Source of the DNA: Mortierella sp. BCC40632
Taxonomy: Eukaryota; Mortierellomycota; Mortierellomycetes; Mortierellales; Mortierellaceae
Length of the DNA: 64,000 nucleotides
Direction: 5' to 3'
Assembly (NCBI GenBank): GCA_011634665.1
Contig: WAEK01000010.1
Location: 1,019,001-1,083,000, forward strand
Under the pieces are notes generated by a model. That model worked only from the letters and a program-made list of their open reading frames with translations. It was not told where the DNA came from and made no database searches. The translations under genes were made by a program, and so were the position numbers. Below, piece by piece: positions 1 through 12,225 of the stretch (its first letter is position 1; each line of letters starts with the position of its first letter).

Positions 1-708
1 GAAATTGAGGCAAGGAGAACTGAGATACGCGCAACATTTGCTTAAAGCACGATCCCTAAGTCATCTACAGCTGCGATGGGACGAGTATGTATTTTCTAGA
101 GGTATCCAATCGTTCCTACATCACCCCAAACTTAAAGAGCGGTGCCAAACTCACAAAAGGTACATCCTCCGAAGTACCTATTCTTTAGTAATCGTCTTCC
201 TCAGGTTTGAAAGCAACAGTTTGTCACTTTCGTTTTTTCGCTCTCCCTGTTGCATTACACACATACGAAAAGCACCAAAACAGTCGAGATCGCATACGGG
301 AGCGATACAGAAATTTTAAACCTGAGGGAGGAAGACGAATGTATCACGACTACCAGGTCGTCACTCACAAGAAATCGATGTGCTAGCGTTGAGAGCTCTA
401 GCAGTCAGTAGGTATACACAGTCATACCATCCTACTATGCGAATTAGGTTGCTTGATAATACTAACCCCTTGTCATGCTTGATTCCTTAGTCGAGCGCTT
501 TGCTCGAGGCATTAAGAAATGCAGAAATACCCCTATTCCATTTATGAGGCATGCAGATGGATACACGGCCTAGTAACTTTTCACGGAGTAGCTTCACTAG
601 CTTGTATCGGTCGCTATAGACCAAATCTTTACCTTTGGGGCAGCTTACCGACAGAGAGTGCGTGGATACACCTTAGCCTTGAGAACCTCCCGCCAAACTC
701 AACGTCTG

Positions 709-945
709 TCACTCAATCTTTGGATACATAACTATTATATTCAAAGCAAATGCGAACAGATACAGGATAGCACCAATAGGAATGGTTTCCAGAGGTGAGA
801 CATAGACCTTGTGTGTAGTCTCAAGTGAGAACTTCGACATTGCGGCACCGCTTCCGCGTAGCGATAATTCCTCCAAAGTCAATGTCTGATACACTTGGAG
901 GAGGGGGTCGGTGGATGTTCGAGAATAGCAGCTCGCGTATCCCAT
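709..945 (-). CDS. Possible membrane-protein exon or gene fragment
   Basis: An open minus-strand frame of 78 codons whose amino-acid composition looks coding. A hydrophilic N-terminal half is followed by a hydrophobic segment of about 20 residues near the end and then a stop. It begins with ATG, but no signal peptide or known domain is visible. The hydrophobic C-terminal segment suggests a membrane anchor or one helix of a larger protein. I do not recognise the family, and it may be a shadow or a relic of a longer gene. Confidence 0.2.
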   Translation of the reverse strand: MGYASCYSRTSTDPLLQVYQTLTLEELSLRGSGAAMSKFSLETTHKVYVSPLETIPIGAILYLFAFALNIIVMYPKIE

Positions 946-2286
946 GGGCGATAGAAATTGGGAAAGAACACACCGTTGCTACAATATTGTGACAGGCAAA
1001 AGTTCAGTTTTACCTTCATCGAGAACTCAATGAACAAACATGATTTGGGCGCAGAGATAAAGAAGACAGTACAAGAGGAACTAACTAGGAGGACAGCTTT
1101 ATTTGCACTCCAAGGTGAAATAGAGATAAGGGTCCCTTTGTTGGTTAGGTGATCTCAAATCTCTCAAGGTCACATTTGTGAATGAAAGGTTGGCAACCGA
1201 GACAGAGGGTTGGATTGCAAGTGATGGTGCCAAGGTATGAGCAATGGCTCGGATGTTCATCCGTTTCTTCAACCGAAATGAATAAGGAGCAAAACGGCCA
1301 CTTTCAATGCTACTTCAATTGAATCAAATGTTACAACGCCGCATTCAGTAGAGTCTAGCCTATCCCAAGTCAGTGGGTCATTGTCTTAACCCAAGTTAAT
1401 GGGTTAATGTCACAAAGGATAGGGTGGCTGAGACTCACAATTGATAGGTCAAAAAAATTGAGTCAACACTCTCTGGCCATCTTAGCTTTGACTCTGCAAC
1501 AGACAGCAGGAGAGGTTAAATTGGTCTACTAGCTGCTGTGCTGCTATGCTGCCAGGCTCTGAAAGAAAGAAAGAAAGAGAGTGGGAAGATAGTCTACGGT
1601 GAAAACGAGAGCACGAGCACGGACAATGATAGGGGTGGGATTCTAACGCTACGATGACATACATGTCAATGAGAACCTTGAGAGCAAAAGAGGCCATTTG
1701 GAGGCAAAACAGAGGCACATGAGGACCAACAACCACATTCTATTTGACGCATCCATTGAGATGTGGGCGTATGTGTCACTAAGAATGTATGCAGCTATCT
1801 TAAAATATTTTGCAGTTGTAGCGCAATCGTTCAAGGAAGTGTGAAAATATCGTGTCAGTCTACATGCAATCAGTTGGCTTTCAGTATACTCTTTAGGTGA
1901 AGTGTCTGATATCCTGGGCCTGGTGAGGATGATATATCTAGTCTGTTGCATGAACCCATATTTGGGTAGTTCCTGCGCTGGTGCCCCAAAATGAATATAA
2001 ATAGTAAGGATATCCATCCATGGATCCAATAAATCACCTCAAACTAAAACTTCTTCCTGTCTCTATCTCAAAGTCTCAAGCTTTTAAACAGGTATGTGTA
2101 AAATCTATCATACTGTCACCCAAGACTCTGGTCTGGTGCGGTGTAGGCCTCCTCAGCCAGTAAGAGAGCGGTTCCTGGTAGCTGGACGTGTTCTCTCTCA
2201 AGTACAGATCACAAACCCAAAGATGACCTGCTAGACGGTTTCCTTACACTGAGCCTGAAGAGAGGACAACTTCGCAAATATACACT

Positions 2287-2310
2287 CCTCTCTCTCTCTC
2301 TCTCTCTCTC
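2287..2310. repeat. (TC)n microsatellite
   Basis: About 12 uninterrupted TC repeats lie some 160 bp before the ATG of the small secreted-protein gene. Pyrimidine tracts of this kind are common in fungal promoters and 5' UTRs. Confidence 0.8.
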
Positions 2311-2470
2311 CACCCACCTATATCCTTGCGATAGAGAGTGGTCTAACCCTTCACTCATACCTTACCAACGAACAAGAGACCCCTGCTCAATCATTTTCTT
2401 CCATTATTGCCTGCCTCATACAACGACATTAGCATTAACGGGTTTAAATTGCCATAGGAAATCGACTCAG

Positions 2471-2881
2471 ATGGTCAAGGTCTTGCTCTCCACCCTCGTA
2501 CTTGCCCAGGTGATCATCCTTGGAGTTAGTGCATCGCATTACATTGCCTTTGCATTGCAGAAGTGAGCGCTTTTGCGCCACCAGGCTGGAATCTGCATTC
2601 ACAACGACCAAGGGTTGCTCATGAGGGATCATGACAACTTCGGCTCTGGTGTGCAAAACTACGGTTTCCACAAGGATGGCTATTCTGCCAATGTGAACTG
2701 GTTCAACAGGAATGTTCAAGTTCAAGATTGGGGCATCTTTGGGTTCCAAGACTTTGCTAAAGACTGGAGCAATTACTTTTGGCAAGGTTGCTGGAATACG
2801 GATGGTCCGCCATGCAGCGAGTTCCAAGCAAGAGCCAGCAAAGAGTGCGAGAGTTACTTCAAGAGCACTGTTTGGACGTGA
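2471..2881 (+). CDS. Small secreted Cys-containing protein, two exons
   Basis: The ATG at 2471 opens a perfect signal-peptide-like start (MVKVLLSTLVLAQVIILG). The frame then meets a TGA at 2564. A 60-nt intron with donor GTTAGT at 2525 and acceptor CCACCAG ending at 2584 removes that stop and keeps the frame, giving a 116-aa product. The mature part is rich in Asn, Asp, Trp and Phe and has four cysteines (CIHND, GCW, PPCSE, KECES), which could make two disulfides. It has no domain I recognise. It resembles the small secreted proteins common in soil fungi, and an effector or wall-associated role is only a guess. Without the intron the gene would be broken by the TGA, so cDNA evidence would decide. 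Confidence 0.6.
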
Positions 2882-4445
2882 ATCTTTCGTTCCATAAACC
2901 CGTTGGAGCCTCCATCGTCTTCACATTTGAAACGATCCCAGTTCCCAATTACATTTAGCGCCCACCATCAACACGTCCTTCTTTCGATTTCCCTTTCTAG
3001 ATCTCCCTCAGAAAATAGTTAACTCTACACTTTAGATAACAGAATTCATATAAAGGGGGTTCTTTTCTGGGATCTCGTTTGAAGAAGGTCACATGTAAAT
3101 AGTCCTGGCTCCCTGGATACTAGGCTAAAGTCTTCCGAAATCTCACTGTATAAAGCAAAAAAAAAAACTAGGCTAAAAAGTCTTCACGATACTCACACTT
3201 GCCAGCTAATATCTCGTCTGTGCAGTAGATGCAGAGAGAAAAGCCAAAGACAGTTTAATGGACTGAGACTGTCCCTTTGTAGGCTGCCATTTTGCTGCTC
3301 AAGGATCAGGCAATTGAGGTGGAAGAAATAGAGACTGGTGCAATGCAGAGTCTTAGAATTGATCTGTTCCAATAAATTTCTATCTTTCCCTCTCTTAAAC
3401 CACAGGTGAGCTACAGGAACCTGTTGCTAGCCTACTGGGAGAAGGGAAAAATATATCTTGTATATGTGAGGTGGGAAGGCAATATCGACTCTCTTGGCTA
3501 CTGATGGCAAGAGAGATAGGGAATAGAGAGGCGATCGATGCAAAACCCTGAGACATGTTCCACAGCACACCAAACTGGAATGAATCCGAAAGTCCTCGTA
3601 CTATGTCCAAATGGAAGCGTAACTGAACAGCTTTCAAAGGATAGGCGTTCAGGAACATTATTCAACCCAGAGTATTGCTCCTCACCGAGTCTCATACATA
3701 AAGCCCATTAAGCACTGATACTTTGATCGTACTCTTGGTTTTAGTAATTCCGAATAAATGAGATCGAGGGTGCACTACAACATATCCGTTCGGGGGTGTT
3801 GCAAGAGTCGCTGGTTTGGTGTTGCAAGAGTGTCGAGTTAATAATGGGTTGTCTTGACTGGGTCTCAATTCGGGCCAATTCCTGGGAACGGGCAATAAAA
3901 TAGGTGCTCGATAGAAATGAATTTGTAGGTTTTGATTGAAAAAAGAAAAAGGTTGATTTTTTGCAAAGGGATGTAGGAGGAATGGATAGGCCCCTCTTTA
4001 TCCTCAGTCGGGAGATATGGTTCTCAACCTCATCTACTATACCACGTCAGGTCAAGTTCTTTGCTCTACGTAGACAACTACCAAATGCTTGTAGTTTCAC
4101 CTGAAATCAGCCTGAGCGACAAAATGACTATAGTGCTTTGACGCACTAAAGTATGAAAGAATAATCTAGAGCAAAAGAGAAATGCTTAACTTTCGTGAAC
4201 AGGCAAGGTAAAATGAGTGGGTTAGAGAGAGTTGATCTACAGTAAATTGAGTGAAAAGATGAAAGTGAGATCAGCACAAGGGCATTACTCGATCATTGAT
4301 GCCACTTCTAACCAGAGCAGGAGGCGGATTGTGACCGAACCGAATGATAAGGAGGACAGCTTTGGGCTCTGATGGTGTTTTTTCGGGTGACTGCTGTTAG
4401 CTTAGGCAAAGGAGACTATCAACGAGGCGGAGGGATGATGGGATA
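2882..4445. other. Intergenic, nothing recognised
   Basis: Several short frames on both strands (for example minus 3658-3395 and 3895-3692) show no domain, signal peptide or plausible exon chain. The 3' end of the secreted-protein gene probably lies in the first 150-300 bases. Confidence 0.5.
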
Positions 4446-4590
4446 GAAGAAGAAGAAGAAGAAGAAGAAGAAGAAGAAGAAGAAGAAGAAGAAGAAGAAG
4501 AAGAAGAAGAACAGGGAGGAGGAGGAGGAGGAGGAGGAGGAGGAGGAGGAGGAGGAGGAGGAGGAGGAGGAGGAGGAGGAGGATGATGAT
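4446..4590. repeat. (GAA)n/(GGA)n compound microsatellite
   Basis: About 22 GAA repeats are followed after a short break (ACAG) by about 23 GGA repeats and a few GAT. The run is purine-only on one strand, so triplex or slipped structures are possible. The poly-Leu frame on the minus strand through this block is an artefact of the repeat. Confidence 0.95.
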
Positions 4591-4821
4591 GAACACGGCG
4601 GTTGCTATTGGATTCAACCTACATGTTTGTAGGAAATAGCTAGACACATTTGCACCTCTAGGTAGTGGGACGCGTTCTTGTTAAAGAGCTCTAGACCAAT
4701 GGACCTCGCCCAAGTCCATCTTCTATTACTAATCTTTTGCTACCCCTTTGAATGTTTGCCAAAGGGACACTGATGGGACCAATGATCAGTATGCAGCGCA
4801 GTGGAGAAAGGGGGCTATTGG

Positions 4822-4848
4822 CAAAAAAAAAAAAAAAAAAAAAAAAAG
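4822..4848 (+). repeat. Poly(A) tract
   Basis: A run of about 26 A follows GGCTATTGGC. It is one of many such runs in this window. I could not find a repeated body upstream of this one. Confidence 0.9.
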
Positions 4849-5378
4849 GATTCAGGGACACTGCTGTGCCGACGTTTCATGCCCATGGTGGAGTTCCAAA
4901 AGGTGGTGCTCGATGACTCTACACGGCCAATATCCTGCGCGATATCACAGGAGGATAAAAAATAAAGAAAAAGAAAAAGATGAGGAGAGTGCATTCGGGT
5001 ATCTTTCTTTTTCCAATGGCCGCATCTCTTCAATGACACTTCCCCTTCACCCCCCTTTCTTTCGACGAACCCATTCCCCTCCCGTTCAACCACCCCCTTC
5101 TCTTCCTTTTGACTACCCATTTCTTTTTCAAGATCCCTTGCATTTTCGGCTTTCCCGCTGCCTTCCCTCTAGTATCTCTTTTATTTTTGGTGCACCTCCA
5201 ATAAATCTTTCGTATAAAAAGTCGTATCTCTCAGGATCCTTCAATACACACCTAAACTGATCTCTGCATCCCTCTTCTAACCCTTGCAAAAAAAAGCATT
5301 TCGGATCCCACTCGCAGCAGTGCTCACGAGACGACCTTCACATCCTTGAATACTCTAGTGTTGCTTGGTTACACTCTT

Positions 5379-5489
5379 GTAAGACTATGACTTGGGCATG
5401 TGTGATTGTAGTTGAGGAATAGAGGTGATGATTTCTAACAAGCATTCCACTACTCTTCCCTTAACAAAAAAAAAAAAAAAAAAAAACAG
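5379..5489 (+). other. Probable 5' UTR intron ending in poly(A)-CAG
   Basis: A GTAAGA donor at 5379 and an ACAG acceptor at 5487-5489 would define a 111-nt intron directly before the lectin start codon at 5497. The unusual point is that about 20 A, not a pyrimidine tract, lie immediately before the acceptor CAG. Confidence 0.4.
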
Positions 5490-5496
5490 GAACGCC

Positions 5497-5958
5497 ATGA
5501 AGTCTATTATGTTTATCCTGTCCGCCATTGCGGTGTGTGTTGCCCAGAAAATTCCTCCAGGTTCAGTCAGGATCCAGAGTAATGCAAGACCGGGTGCCTG
5601 TATAGGTGTGACATTTCCTAGCTCAGGCAAACCGATGGTCTCTATGCCCTGCGGATCTGCATATGCTGAACTTCTACTACCACAAGGCGGCGGACCTTTC
5701 AGTGTGATTCGAATACCGAGATCGAATTTCTGTGTGGGTGCGAGAGGTCAGGAAGTGTCAGGATTGTATGCGCTATACTGTGACTCAAACGATCCAAACC
5801 AGAGATGGAATATTACTAGTTCGCCTGCTAGTCCGATTAGGTCGCTAGGAAAGTTCTGTGTTACTGTGCCACAGAGTGATAATCAAGTTATTGCTAGATT
5901 TCCCTGCAACGGAAGCCCTCCACAAAAATGGAACATTGGGGTTTTGATGCAAAGATAG
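5497..5958 (+). CDS. Secreted ricin B-type (R-type) lectin-like protein
   Basis: A 153-aa protein. The start at 5497 (MKSIMFILSAIAVCVAQK) was chosen because it begins a clean signal peptide; the longer frame upstream only translates the poly(A) run. The mature part has beta-trefoil features: spaced cysteines and two QxW motifs, NQRWNI in the middle and PQKWNI at the C-terminus, typical of carbohydrate-binding R-type lectins. One trefoil domain of about 130 residues fits the length. There is no catalytic partner domain, so this is the lectin fold only. It probably binds glycans outside the cell. Reading through the family signature is reliable; the sugar specificity cannot be told. Confidence 0.8.
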   Translation: MKSIMFILSAIAVCVAQKIPPGSVRIQSNARPGACIGVTFPSSGKPMVSMPCGSAYAELLLPQGGGPFSVIRIPRSNFCVGARGQEVSGLYALYCDSNDPNQRWNITSSPASPIRSLGKFCVTVPQSDNQVIARFPCNGSPPQKWNIGVLMQR

Positions 5959-6999
5959 CATGCCTCCCAATAGTTTTTTATTTCCAGACTTATCAGGCAT
6001 ATTTGTATGTTACTATCTGCAACATTAAAGACAGCACACCACAGATACTGAGAATGAAGGGCAGGAATTCAGAAGTATTTGGTTGAGAGGTGAGGATCGG
6101 GCCAGGGTGATCGAGTTGTGTGTGTGTGTGTGTGTGTGTGTGTTTGACATCAAGGCCAAGTCTGTCCTTCTGAAGGCGCAGGTTGTGACACTTCTATCCC
6201 TTTGCTTTACTTTACTTTGCTTTACTTTGTTTTTTTGTTTTTGCTTTTGTTTTGTTTTTTTTGCTTTTGCTTTGCTTTTTTTTTCGCTCAGCGGTGAGTG
6301 TTTTCTATGGAGATGAAAGAGTTTTTCTCTTCTTCTTCTTCGTACTCCGCTTAGTAGCGCCCCTCCTCCAATTGTTTCACCGCTCTCGTCCACATCGGCC
6401 TCGCTCACCTCTCTATCCATCTCCACCTCAACGAGGACAGGACTTTGAGCAGTACCCGTGCGCTCAATGGACAGGTCCTCATACTCAATTGGCATGTGTT
6501 GAAAGTTCGCCTAGACAGAGGCTAGGATGGAAAGTTGAAAGTAGATCCAAACTTTGCGGACCTACCCAGTTACTATGACAGGAGTGATACGAGTGAGAGC
6601 CTCAACTACCTCTTACCGAGCACGGACTCAGCTTCGTTGAGATTGGGAGTTGAAGGAGGGAGAAGCCTCTGTATGTGATTGGCTATTCAGCATTTGGGTC
6701 ATAACAAGGGTGTGATGCAACAATACTCCCCCTTTGCTTCCCTTCCTCTCTCCAGCAGAGATGAGAAAAGTTTAGTTGACCGAGACCCAGAATATTTGAG
6801 GGATCATGTGCCTCGATCAATTTGTTCTGAGGACCACCAAAGGAAGGAGACAGCAAAAACGAAAAGGATGCATGTCATGCATCTTACTGATCTAGAGCGG
6901 CGGAGCAGATCCTTACATCATACAGCATGGGTTATCCAACTGAGGATACTGTGATGGAGATCTGGACCAGCGATACTAATCAATTCAAGAAGCCGAATA
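5959..6999. other. Intergenic, low-complexity
   Basis: This stretch holds a (GT)n run at about 6119-6143 and T-rich tracts (TTTGCTTTACTT-like repeats, 6200-6290). No gene is recognised. The open frames across it follow the repeats. Confidence 0.6.
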
Positions 7000-7314
7000 A
7001 ATGGTCATTGGTATCGGAAAGGACGATCAAGAGCAGGATGAAATGGTTGACCTTGGTGAAGGAACAAATGACTTTGACCTGGGCCATTGGTCGAAGATAT
7101 GACAATGAAGGCCATTCAAACGAATTGTACTTTTCGACCGAGAAAAGTCTCAGGATCATAAATTGGTAGTCATTAAAAACCGGGGGAAAAGTTGGGATGA
7201 TGGCAGGATGAGGGACCTGGAGGATCGACGACCATTGCGGAGAAAAAAATTGGTGACGAGGAACCAGGCGGTCAATGAAAATGGTTGGTGGCGCAAAAAA
7301 AAAAAAAAAAAAAG
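7000..7314 (+). repeat. Poly(A)-terminated dispersed repeat, copy 1 (SINE-like)
   Basis: This block is clearly related to 14262-14550. Shared words in the same order are TCGGAAAGGA, TGACC..GGTGAA, GAAGG.CAT.CAAAC, CGAGAAAAGTCTCAGGATCAT, GATGGCAGGATGAGG and CGACCATTG, and both copies end in a long A run. Here the tail is about 19 A after GGTGGCGC. An A-tailed, non-coding body of about 290 bp is the structure expected of a SINE or another retroposed RNA. No clear target-site duplication or RNA polymerase III box could be assigned by eye. Confidence 0.55.
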
Positions 7315-7509
7315 CCAAGGCTCTAGCTCACATCTCTCACTCCATCACTCAACCTCACCCTCCTCCTTTTCAGACCCATTCAGAAATGTGGTTTAATGGC
7401 ATAAGATGTTTGAGTGTACAATTGAAATAACTCCTTCTCCAGCTCCCTCCTCCCCTCACTCTCAGGTAGTTGAGACTCATATCTTTATCAGACCAACTCT
7501 TATTTCTCT

Positions 7510-10500
7510 CTACTTCTGAAGCCCTCTCAAGGCTTCAAGAATGGTGCTGATATCACTCTGGATTTTGACAATCCCTTCCTTCACTTCGAATACATCCCTC
7601 CTTGCCTCAGTCATGGCCGTCTTCATTTCGGAGAATTCTTCTTTTAGTCCAGCTATTTCCTTGTTCATCTCAGTTGTCTTTTGGTCAATCCTGACAGTTT
7701 CCTGTTGTATTTCGGTCGACAGATCACCCGTGAGACTAGAGAAGCGCTGCTCCTGTTTCAAAAGCTGTTCCTGGATGTTCGAGACCTTATCCAATAAGAC
7801 TTGGCTATGTTTAGTTAGTTCCCCTTCCAGTGTCGCAGTCTCAGTGGGTATCTCAATATCATTTCCAATTGTCGACTCGGAGGACTGTTCGGCCGATTCA
7901 TCCTCAAAGATAATCTCCTCGTCCATTCGTGCTACTCGTCGCCAGTACTGCTTCACTTGGTAGGGCGTGGCTGTGTAGTAAATTGTGTCGGGGAACCAGT
8001 CAAATGTCTCTCGAAAGCCTTATCAAGACACATTAAAACATTAGGAGTACGATCGTCGAATGTTAGATAGGACTCTTGAAAATAACCACACTCCTATGAT
8101 ACGACCATCTCTCAGCAACTACAAGTCCGAGCTACTTACCAGGGATGTGGTATGACATGTTCTCGGCGCTCTCTACATACCGGAGTCTGTTCTCGAGCCA
8201 CACCTGCCTCCAGCTATCATCGGCCTTGATGAAAGCATTGTTGATCAGGGCTATTATGAGGGGGAACAAACAGCCATTAGAATCACTCAGCCAAGAAAGC
8301 TTGGTGCACGAGCTTACTATGACTCTGATTCAGTTCTATCAAGCAAAGTGGTAATCTGTTTGTTCCGCATTTCCATGTCAACTCACCAATCAGCACATTG
8401 AGCATCAGGATCGATGAGAATGTGAAAAACACCATCACCATCAAAATGAGTGCCGCATTGTTGTATTCTCCCTCGGCCCCTCCTTCGCCATCTACAAACA
8501 TATCGCTATTCAAGGGGTCATACCGCCCTCCCTATATTCAAGAGTACAAACAAAAGTTAGAGGTAATTGTACCATTTAACCAAAAATTTGATCCGCAACT
8601 ATTCTGTTGACATTGTCATTGAAATTCAGGGCATCAAGGCATTAAGATCTTACTATCATCAGATATACGGTGCTGAGGGATCCAAGAAAGTTGCTCGGAA
8701 AATTAGTGCCGACCGGTCCTCCTGAAGGGTCCAATCCACCGTGAATGACATGAACAATGGCAATCGCAAAGAACATCATGCTGAGGGCGAGCACCATGAA
8801 AAACACTCTGATCTCGCTAAAGATACTAAACATGATGGTGATGTACTTGCATACAGTCTCACTCACTCGGAACTCAGTCAACTATACAGTAGTTTAAAAA
8901 GAGGTCATAATTTTCAGTATTTTGTGATCCGTCCTGTATACTGGTCACTCTTAATCCGCTTGTCCATCACACTTTACGCGAATTGCTTACCAAAAGGAGG
9001 AATACAAACACAATGCTGAAACTAAAGTCAGCGGTCGACGCAGTCCTATCTGTCATGATGTTGACGATCTGATGAATACTTGTCACGAGCGGGTAGGAGT
9101 ATGTGAGCAAATCTAATAAGTTGTATGGGGACCTGTTGAAGGGACAGAGATTGATGAGTGTTGGGAACGGCTATCTTCTCTTTTTCCTATTAACAATGAA
9201 TCTAATATTTGACATACCTGAAATATGGAGATCGAGACCTCTGCCGATCTAGAGGATCAATATTGGCGCTCCTTTGACTCTTTCCCGTAATTAACGACAG
9301 TAGTCTTGACATCCATCGAGGAATCATCACATGGCTAGAGTTGGGTCCCATGTCCTCTTTCTCCTCCTCCCCACTAGCTACTAGTTGAGTATGGTGCCAA
9401 CTTTCACGCCACTGAAGAAACTCGAGCCAGAGAAACACGCATGAGAGAGCAATTACTCCTGAAAATACTCCAAGGAGTGGAATCTTCTCTCTGTGGTATA
9501 CCTGCATGAGAGCTCCACTCACGATGAGGATTGAATAGAGCAACTGTGTCGCAAACCGAATCATCCAGACTGCATACGCAAATGTATTCCTAGAAAGAAG
9601 ATAATCTCTTACGACGTTAAATAGACAAGGTCTGCAATTGAACCGCATTTATAGTCCTATTTCACAAAGAGACCGCTGACACATACCACTTGTATTGGAT
9701 CACAGCCTCAATGGCAGGGTTGTCAAGGATCTCGAGACTGTAGAAGCGAGGACGGATATACACGTGGCTGAAAGGGTTCATGTTGAACAAGATACTGTGA
9801 CAAAGAGCCTCTATCCACGTCGTCTTCTGATTCGGATCACCCATAGGGAACTCGCTACACAACGACTGTGTTTTTGGAATAAACGACCAAAGGAGATTGA
9901 TGGGCGCTATGAACACTTCCTCTGTGAAGTTGGCATTATGTATATCGGTCTCCTCATTGGTAGGGTATAGTTGAAGGATTGGATTCTGACATTCGAAGAT
10001 CTTGCGGTCATCAGGAATCCAAAACCGGCGCAGCGTTGGAGGGTGCACAATCCTGTGGTTGTTGATGACAAACTCTCGGTCGTGATATCGAATAAAGCCA
10101 AATCTTCTGGTGACTCGGAGGGCTAGATCGACATATCTGGTCGAAAGTTCATCCATGCACTCAAGCAAGAATAATATATAGATAACGTCATTGGTGTTTT
10201 TTGCCTTGTCGAGACAGTAATCAATGAGGATTCGAGCAAGCTCAATCTCAGCTGGGTCTGTCCTGGCAGCCTTAAGTATTGTTCCGACAGGGTTGGTTCC
10301 CTTTGAGTAGGCTCTCAGGGGGATCCAATTGTTTGTGACATTGAATTGAAGTAGCTTCCTCAAAAATTGCTTGACTTGATCATGATTTCCAGAACATCGG
10401 TTCGCGCAGATCGTTGGTATCAGAGAATATGAACAGCCATCATGAACTTGGTGACAGTTGATAAACGAGACAAGATACTTGAATATCGGGTCAAATACTC

Positions 10501-12194
10501 CATTGAGCTGAATCGTTTGTATGGTTGCGAGTCTGAATAGATCTTCAAACATCTGTCTGGGATCGACTTGCACACATGACCTTCCTGAATAGAGTTGGGC
10601 ATACCCTCCAGTGGTGTCAAGAGCCAGGTAGCCTCCATGAGAACAGGTCTCCGCTCCGATTACACCGTCAAAACAACCTTGTTCCCAGCAAAACATAACT
10701 TCAAGTTCATCCTGTGATGATTGTGGAAGTTTCCAGACTGAGATGTTCGAATAGACAGAAAGAGTATTCACAATTATGAACTGAGAATTTTCTTCCTTGA
10801 AGAAACAATCAGTTGCTTCCCACCAAAATTGTCGTGACCCGCCATCCTTGAATCGGATATCCACAGTTATTTCTTTTGGAGAGTGTCGAACAACAAACGT
10901 TCCTCCAGAATAGGATACCTCATTCTCATCTATAATCTTTGGAACCTCATTGAAATCCCTTTCACAGTTTGGGTTACAAAGTGGCTCGTCTTTGGTGCTA
11001 ATCAGCGTGTCTTCCAGATAGGATACCTCCAGGATCGATCCTTGTGGACACACCACCACGGTTGACTCGATGTTGGCTCCAGTCCACTCCCCCATTTTGA
11101 CATCTCGTACAATATGGTTCCGATCCAGTGAGGGAGCAATATGTCTCTTAGATCGAGAGATACTTTTTGCATCCGTGATAAAAAAAAGTTTTGTCCGCTT
11201 TTGAGAACAGCCATAGAGGCTCGTATCACCCTCAAGAAATCCATACCACTCATTTGATGAAATATCTGACCGTTGAATGAGGTCGCTGGACTCTACTGAA
11301 TACAGGAGTAGTTCCTTCATTGTGACAATAGCCAGGGACTTTCCAGTTGATGAGAGGAAGTGTTTCTGAATTTCGCTTGTTGTGTCAATGAGGTGCCTTG
11401 GTTTCCCAGATCTCAGTTCCCAAATCGAAAGTTTGTAAGGTGACATCTTCATCGCAAGCACGCCTCCAGACACTGCAGATACACCTCGCTCAACCTGGTT
11501 CAGGCTTTTGTGTCGCAACAGAGGGATATGATGGAGCATCTCCCACTGGCCTGTTGTCCTGAAAATACCAAACCCTTCCTGAGTACAGGCAATGAATCTC
11601 TCAAAATCGTTACTCCATTGTGATGTAGAGAGATTAGTGAACGTGGCTTCACCAGAGAACGACTGAAGCATGGCACACTTGATGTGGCGGCGTGAGGGAT
11701 GGAGTGGTAGAGGCATCTGCCGAGTCTGAGGTGGCAGCTGACTATTATTTCCAAGATACTCAAAAACATAGGTCTCTCCTGGAGATGATGGTTGAATCCT
11801 GAAGACGACAATTTGGGATCCATCCCACGATATTGATAGCCCGTACCACTTTTGGAGAAAGCAATCCATGTCGACCACAGCACGTGCGTTGGATGTTAAG
11901 ATCGGATACGAGTAGGTTGGTCTTGTGTTGGTCTCGGATAGTCGTAGTTCCCAGACATCTAAGAAGACCTTCTCCTCAATCTGTGAGAGGGTGGCAGCAT
12001 GAGACCCTGACCCTGAGATTTCAACTTTTGTAATTCTTGCAGGGACGTGCTGTTCTCCAGAATCTCTTGTGGCAGTAGGACAAATGTTGAACGCCTTCCT
12101 CGGCGATGGAATTTGAGGAAGGATACAATCTATGAAAAGTCAACCGCAGTCCGTTTAGGGACTCATAGAGGAAGGGGAGGGGACTGGACTGTCT

Positions 12195-12225
<31 letters not shown>

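Larger units (their letters stand above)
1..2470. other. Region without a confident gene
   Basis: No reading frame here has a recognisable domain or a convincing exon chain. One minus-strand stretch at about 945-709 reads like protein: 78 residues with a hydrophobic segment (IPIGAILYLFAFALNIIVMY). It could be an exon of a membrane protein, but I could not connect it to others. A TTAACCC/GGGTTAA inverted repeat is at 1386-1407, and a (TC)n run ends just before the secreted-protein gene. Confidence 0.5.

Noticed and set aside
4402..4647. Minus-strand poly-Leu ORF
   Set aside because: It is only the translation of the GAA/GGA microsatellite.
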